Source of the DNA: Anaerolineae bacterium
Lineage (GTDB): Bacteria > Chloroflexota > Anaerolineae > Anaerolineales > Villigracilaceae
Direction of reading: 5' to 3'
DNA length: 8,182 bases
Assembly (NCBI GenBank): GCA_003694975.1
Contig: RFJH01000136.1
Span: forward strand, 1 to 8,182
Positions 5,859-8,182 of the stretch are shown in pieces. Within the stretch, counting starts at the first letter, position 1. Every line of letters starts with the position of its first letter. The position numbers and the translations under genes are program-made. A model generated the notes under the pieces. The model was not told the origin of the DNA. It ran no database searches and saw only the letters and a program-made list of their open reading frames with translations.

Positions 5859-6224
5859 ATGGCGACTGTTGAGGTAGATGTCATAACGCTGGTGCCGGAA
5901 GGATGGGGGATGTGCCTTACCTGTGAGGCGTTGATCTCCCAGGCCGAGATGGGACCTCCTCCGGAAGAGCGTGGCCTGGACGAGTACCCGCCGGAATTGC
6001 AAGACGAATTTCAACGCCTTTCCAGCCTCGTCCTTGATCTGGCTGCTCGTTATGGTGATGCCGTTCTATTTCGCATCCTCGATCCACGTTCCCTGCAAGG
6101 ACTATGGAAATCCATCCGTCACGGGGTGCGTCGCTATCCTACCTTCATCATCAACGGGCGCAAGAAGATCATTGGCCTGGACCGAGAACGCCTGGACGAG
6201 GCGTTGCGCGAGGGCGCATCTTAG
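5859..6224 (+). CDS. Thioredoxin-like protein with CLTC motif, paralogue of the upstream selenoprotein
   Basis: 121 residues, starting at ATG 5859 twelve bases after the previous stop, with AGGAG upstream. It carries MCLTCEAL with Cys19 and Cys22 at the active-site position, a proline-rich insert (GPPPEER), then YPPEL (43-47), RYG, DPRSLQGLWKSIR and YPTFIINGRKK. Pro94 takes the cis-proline place, at the same residue number as in the selenoprotein. The overall pattern (N-terminal strand, CxxC, helix, xPT strand) fits a short thioredoxin fold without a signal peptide, so it is probably cytosolic. A Sec form and a Cys form side by side suggest partners or a duplicated pair with different redox potentials. 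Whether it reduces thiols, handles metals or peroxides cannot be told. Fold assignment is good, function open. Confidence 0.8.
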   Translation: MATVEVDVITLVPEGWGMCLTCEALISQAEMGPPPEERGLDEYPPELQDEFQRLSSLVLDLAARYGDAVLFRILDPRSLQGLWKSIRHGVRRYPTFIINGRKKIIGLDRERLDEALREGAS

Positions 6225-6245
6225 CCGTGAAGAAGCGGAGAGAAA

Positions 6246-6683
6246 ATGTACCGTAAGATCCTTTTGCCGGTAGAGCCACCTGAAACGACTTCGTCGTTTT
6301 TACAGCACGCGGCCAGTCTGGCCAGGGAATTAGGGGCGCATCTGTTGCTGCTCTATGTGATCACCATTGCGCAGACCAACGAGCCGTTCTTTCAACAAGT
6401 GCAGGTGGAAATCGGCTCGAAGGCCTATAAAAAGAGAGAAGAAGGCCAGAAATTCCTAGAGCGTCTGAAGGCCCGCCTGGACGATGAGGGTATCCCAACA
6501 GATTTTCATCTGACCACAACAGACAAATCCGAAGCCGAGGCCATTACCGAGCATGCACTGCAAGAAGGTTGTGATTTGATCGTCTTGCCTAACGAACATC
6601 GAGGAGTTATCGGACGCTGGTTGTTTGGCAATCTGGGTGAAAAAGTGCGCCGTCATGCCCAGGTGCCGGTGCTTTTTATCTAA
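6246..6683 (+). CDS. Universal stress protein (UspA) family
   Basis: 145 residues, one Usp domain. It opens with YRKILLPVEPPE, like the usual ILVPVDGS strand but with Glu10 in place of Asp. It ends with GRWLFGNLGEKVRRHAQVPVLFI-type sequence, the last helix and strand of the family. In ATP-binding members the motif is G-2x-G-9x-G(S/T); here the matching positions are Pro115, His118, nine residues, then Gly128-Asn129. The glycines and Ser/Thr are therefore lost, and it may not bind ATP in the standard way. The start is supported by GGAGAG just upstream, 21 bases after the thioredoxin-like gene. Usp proteins are cytosolic dimers induced by starvation and oxidative stress; a stress role here fits the neighbours but is inferred. 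Confidence 0.87.
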   Translation: MYRKILLPVEPPETTSSFLQHAASLARELGAHLLLLYVITIAQTNEPFFQQVQVEIGSKAYKKREEGQKFLERLKARLDDEGIPTDFHLTTTDKSEAEAITEHALQEGCDLIVLPNEHRGVIGRWLFGNLGEKVRRHAQVPVLFI

Positions 6684-6698
6684 AGAGAAGGCTTTATT

Positions 6699-7154
6699 AT
6701 GGAATCTCTGAGCCGTGAAGAACTCGTCCATGTCTTACAGAACGCATTGCGGGCGGAAATCAGCGCGGTTACAATGTATACGGTCCACAGCGATGCCGTT
6801 CAGGAGAGCGATATTGCCCAGGCCATCCGTGCTATTGGCGACGTAGAGATGGGCCATGCCAAAGCGCTGACGGAACGCCTGCGCGCTCTGGGTGAAACAC
6901 CCGCTGCTTACGACGAACAGACCGCTGCCATCACCCGCTCGTTGAGCGGCGCTCAGGCAGGTACCCTGGATATGCTCCGCCTCGAACTGGAAGAAGAGCA
7001 AAATGCCATCGTCCACTACGCAAAGGCCATTGCCCGTATCATGGATGACGAGGCGACCCTGGATGTCCTGGAGGAAAACCTTCTGGATGAAATGCGTCAT
7101 GCCCGCTGGCTGAAATCTCAAATCAGCAAACTGGAGCGCCATTCGCAATCATGA
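6699..7154 (+). CDS. Ferritin-like di-iron protein (rubrerythrin/bacterioferritin-like)
   Basis: 151 residues, nearly all helical, forming the four-helix ferritin-like fold. The di-iron ligand pattern is complete: Glu20 (AEISAVTMY) with Tyr27, Glu50-x-x-His53 (DVEMGHA), Glu100 (EEEQNAIVHY) with Tyr107, and Glu131-x-x-His134 (DEMRHARW). The two halves repeat the same E-7-Y and ExxH spacing, as in rubrerythrin-like and bacterioferritin-like proteins. There is no C-terminal rubredoxin domain and no heme methionine can be assigned. Known roles of the superfamily include peroxide reduction, iron oxidation and iron storage; which applies is not visible. An AGAGAAGG stretch precedes the start. Its TGA stop overlaps the next gene's ATG (ATGA), so translation of the two is probably coupled. 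Confidence 0.88.
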   Translation: MESLSREELVHVLQNALRAEISAVTMYTVHSDAVQESDIAQAIRAIGDVEMGHAKALTERLRALGETPAAYDEQTAAITRSLSGAQAGTLDMLRLELEEEQNAIVHYAKAIARIMDDEATLDVLEENLLDEMRHARWLKSQISKLERHSQS

Positions 7155-7453
7155 AAAACACCCTGACCTGGGAAAAGATCGAACGAACGTTGGGTAATCT
7201 TGCCCGTACCATTGGTGAGATTATCTACGGCGCGACCGTCTATGAGATGGTGCGCGACCTGAACAAGGAACGCGCCCACTTGGAGCATTTGTTCATCCTT
7301 ATTGTCTTTGGCGATCTGCTGGGTATCCCTGTCTTGCCCCCTTATTACACTCTGCGATTACTTCCCTACATTGTACCGAATATCAGCGGCTGGAAACGCA
7401 GCATGCTACGTGAGCGCGATTTGACCGATCTCTGTGATCAAGAAATCACCTGA
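7151..7453 (+). CDS. Small conserved membrane-associated protein, unknown function (copy 1)
   Basis: 100 residues, not recognised. The N-terminal third is mixed and helical. The second half is hydrophobic with a fixed pattern: EHLFILIVFGDLLGIP (45-60), then LPPYYTLRLLPYIVPNI (62-78), then a basic end with WKR and MLRERDLTD. The hydrophobic blocks interrupted by prolines suggest one or two short membrane-inserted or membrane-surface helices. It overlaps the ferritin-like gene by four bases (ATGA). The next gene is a clear paralogue: 41 of 49 residues are identical over the C-terminal block. The ArsA-type ATPase follows, so a partner or membrane client for that ATPase is a reasonable guess, no more. 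Confidence 0.75.
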   Translation: MKNTLTWEKIERTLGNLARTIGEIIYGATVYEMVRDLNKERAHLEHLFILIVFGDLLGIPVLPPYYTLRLLPYIVPNISGWKRSMLRERDLTDLCDQEIT

Positions 7454-7466
7454 AATGGCGTATAAT
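7434..7466 (+). promoter_or_regulatory. Possible internal promoter with short inverted repeat
   Basis: A perfect TATAAT lies at 7461-7466. About 17 bases upstream there is only a poor -35 (TCAAGA). The inverted repeat GTGAT-6-ATCAC (7434-7449) overlaps that position and might be an operator. It could give extra transcription of the second small gene and the ATPase. Confidence 0.25.
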
Positions 7467-7506
7467 TTCCCGTAAAGGGATAAATCCACCCAAGGAGTTG
7501 ACAGCG

Positions 7507-7794
7507 ATGGCGAAGAAGGACAAAGAGGAAAAAGAAGGCAAGAAAGTAAGTTGGCTGGATAGTCTTAAAAGCGTTCTCTACGGCATGGCAGGGCATGATA
7601 TGGCACGCTATGCCCTCAAGACGCGCGGCAGTATGGAGCACCTCTTCATCCTGATCACGATGGGCGACCTGCTGGGTATCCCCATTCTGCCGCCTTACTA
7701 CAGCCTGCGTCTGTTGCCCTACGTGGTACCGCAAATCAGCACCTGGAAACGGCGCATGTTGCGTGAAAGAGACCTGACCGACGCCCTGGCATAG
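7507..7794 (+). CDS. Small conserved membrane-associated protein, unknown function (copy 2)
   Basis: 95 residues from ATG 7507, chosen because AAGGAG (7492-7497) lies nine bases before it. A TTG at 7498 is in frame but directly abuts that SD. The N-terminus is highly charged (MAKKDKEEKEGKK). The C-terminal half, EHLFILITMGDLLGIP, LPPYYSLRLLPYVVPQI and WKRRMLRERDLTD, repeats that of the preceding gene almost residue for residue (41 of 49). The N-terminal parts share only scattered residues such as YG and R. This fits tandem duplication followed by divergence of the N-terminus. The AGGAG of the ATPase gene overlaps its stop. No known domain is recognised; two proline-broken hydrophobic segments suggest membrane association. 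Confidence 0.77.
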   Translation: MAKKDKEEKEGKKVSWLDSLKSVLYGMAGHDMARYALKTRGSMEHLFILITMGDLLGIPILPPYYSLRLLPYVVPQISTWKRRMLRERDLTDALA

Positions 7795-7805
7795 GAGAAT
7801 TCATC

Positions 7806-8182
7806 ATGTCCTTGCGTGAAGTCTTCGAACAGAACCCGGAACGACGGTACATCATGTTCGGCGGCAAGGGGGGGCTTGGGAAGACCACCTTCAGCGCCGC
7901 TACGGCCTATTGGCTTGCCAAACAGGGCTATAAGGTGTTGGTCTTTTCGGTAGACCCTCAGGCCAGCCTCTCGGATATCTTCCAGCAAGATATCTTTGGA
8001 AAGGGACCGGTAGAAATCATTCCGAACCTGTTTGCCCAGGAAATTGATGCCGACCGCCGAATTCGTGAGTACCAGGAGGAGATTCGCCAGAAAATCCGCG
8101 ATATGTACGGCATGGAGGAGATCCCTCAAGAGATCGAGGACTATATCCAGGCCGCAGCCGCGGAACCGGCGATGGAGGAGAG
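7806..8182 (+). CDS. ArsA/Get3-family ATPase (C-terminus cut by window edge)
   Basis: The first 125 residues are visible. GGKGGLGKTT (19-28) is the deviant Walker A motif of the ArsA/MinD class, with the signature Lys21 before GG. The strand and loop VLVFSVDPQASLSDIF (44-59) matches the ArsA/Get3 pattern STDPAHNLSDAF. The next conserved step, FAQEIDADRRIREYQ, corresponds to the family's LEID-PE stretch. A normal SD (AGGAG) precedes the ATG, overlapping the previous stop. Known members are dimeric ATPases that power arsenite efflux with ArsB or deliver tail-anchored membrane proteins (Get3). No arsB or arsenic regulator is in view, so an arsenic role is not shown. The adjacent small hydrophobic proteins make a membrane-linked role plausible, as inference. 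Confidence 0.9.
   Translation, partial: MSLREVFEQNPERRYIMFGGKGGLGKTTFSAATAYWLAKQGYKVLVFSVDPQASLSDIFQQDIFGKGPVEIIPNLFAQEIDADRRIREYQEEIRQKIRDMYGMEEIPQEIEDYIQAAAAEPAMEE

Noticed and set aside
7433..7449. A CRP-like operator (TGTGA...TCAC)
   Set aside because: The half-sites are eight bases apart instead of six and one arm is incomplete, so I only list it as a short inverted repeat.
1..8182. CRISPR arrays, tRNA or rRNA genes, insertion sequences, attachment sites
   Set aside because: I saw no spaced direct repeats, no cloverleaf or T-loop pattern, no transposase frame and no flanking terminal repeats. The only striking repeat is the single palindrome at 5377-5414.

Overview
The window looks like bacterial chromosome of moderately high GC with ordinary Shine-Dalgarno (SD) translation. 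UGA is used as a normal stop in several genes, and apparently once as selenocysteine. The gene mix (sulfatase-type and GT39-type membrane proteins, a CstA transporter, ferritin-like protein, ArsA-type ATPase) would suit a Chloroflexota/Anaerolineae-like organism. That placement is inference only; no marker gene here settles it.

Left part (1-3356), all genes on the minus strand: a truncated membrane protein running into an alkaline-phosphatase/sulfatase superfamily domain, a 520-residue polytopic GT-C (ArnT/PMT-like) glycosyltransferase, and a membrane-anchored TPR protein. The first two probably form a cell-envelope operon. Between the glycosyltransferase and the TPR gene lie about 500 bases without a convincing gene on either strand. 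They hold a near-consensus sigma-70 promoter (TTGAAA-N17-TATAAT), about 200 nt of hairpin-forming sequence, and a strong intrinsic terminator, all on the plus strand. This looks like an independent small-RNA gene.

Middle (3357-5441): a divergent promoter region with an unusual leader (a 12-nt perfect complement of the 16S rRNA tail and a possible leader peptide overlapping the next start), then a full-length CstA-family transporter gene, a terminator-like hairpin, and a perfect loop-less 38-bp palindrome.

Right part (5442-8182), plus strand, tightly packed and probably one operon: a thioredoxin-like selenoprotein with an in-frame UGA making a Sec-Pro-His-Cys motif, followed by hairpins with SECIS geometry; a paralogue with Cys-Leu-Thr-Cys at the same place; a UspA-family protein with a degenerate nucleotide-binding motif; a ferritin-like di-iron protein; two closely related small membrane-associated proteins of unknown function; and an ArsA/Get3-type ATPase cut by the window edge. 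Together they suggest a redox/metal stress module with a paired Sec/Cys thioredoxin-like couple. The UGA-encoded selenoprotein is the main discovery: a conventional gene call would start at 5508 and lose the N-terminal strand and the active site.
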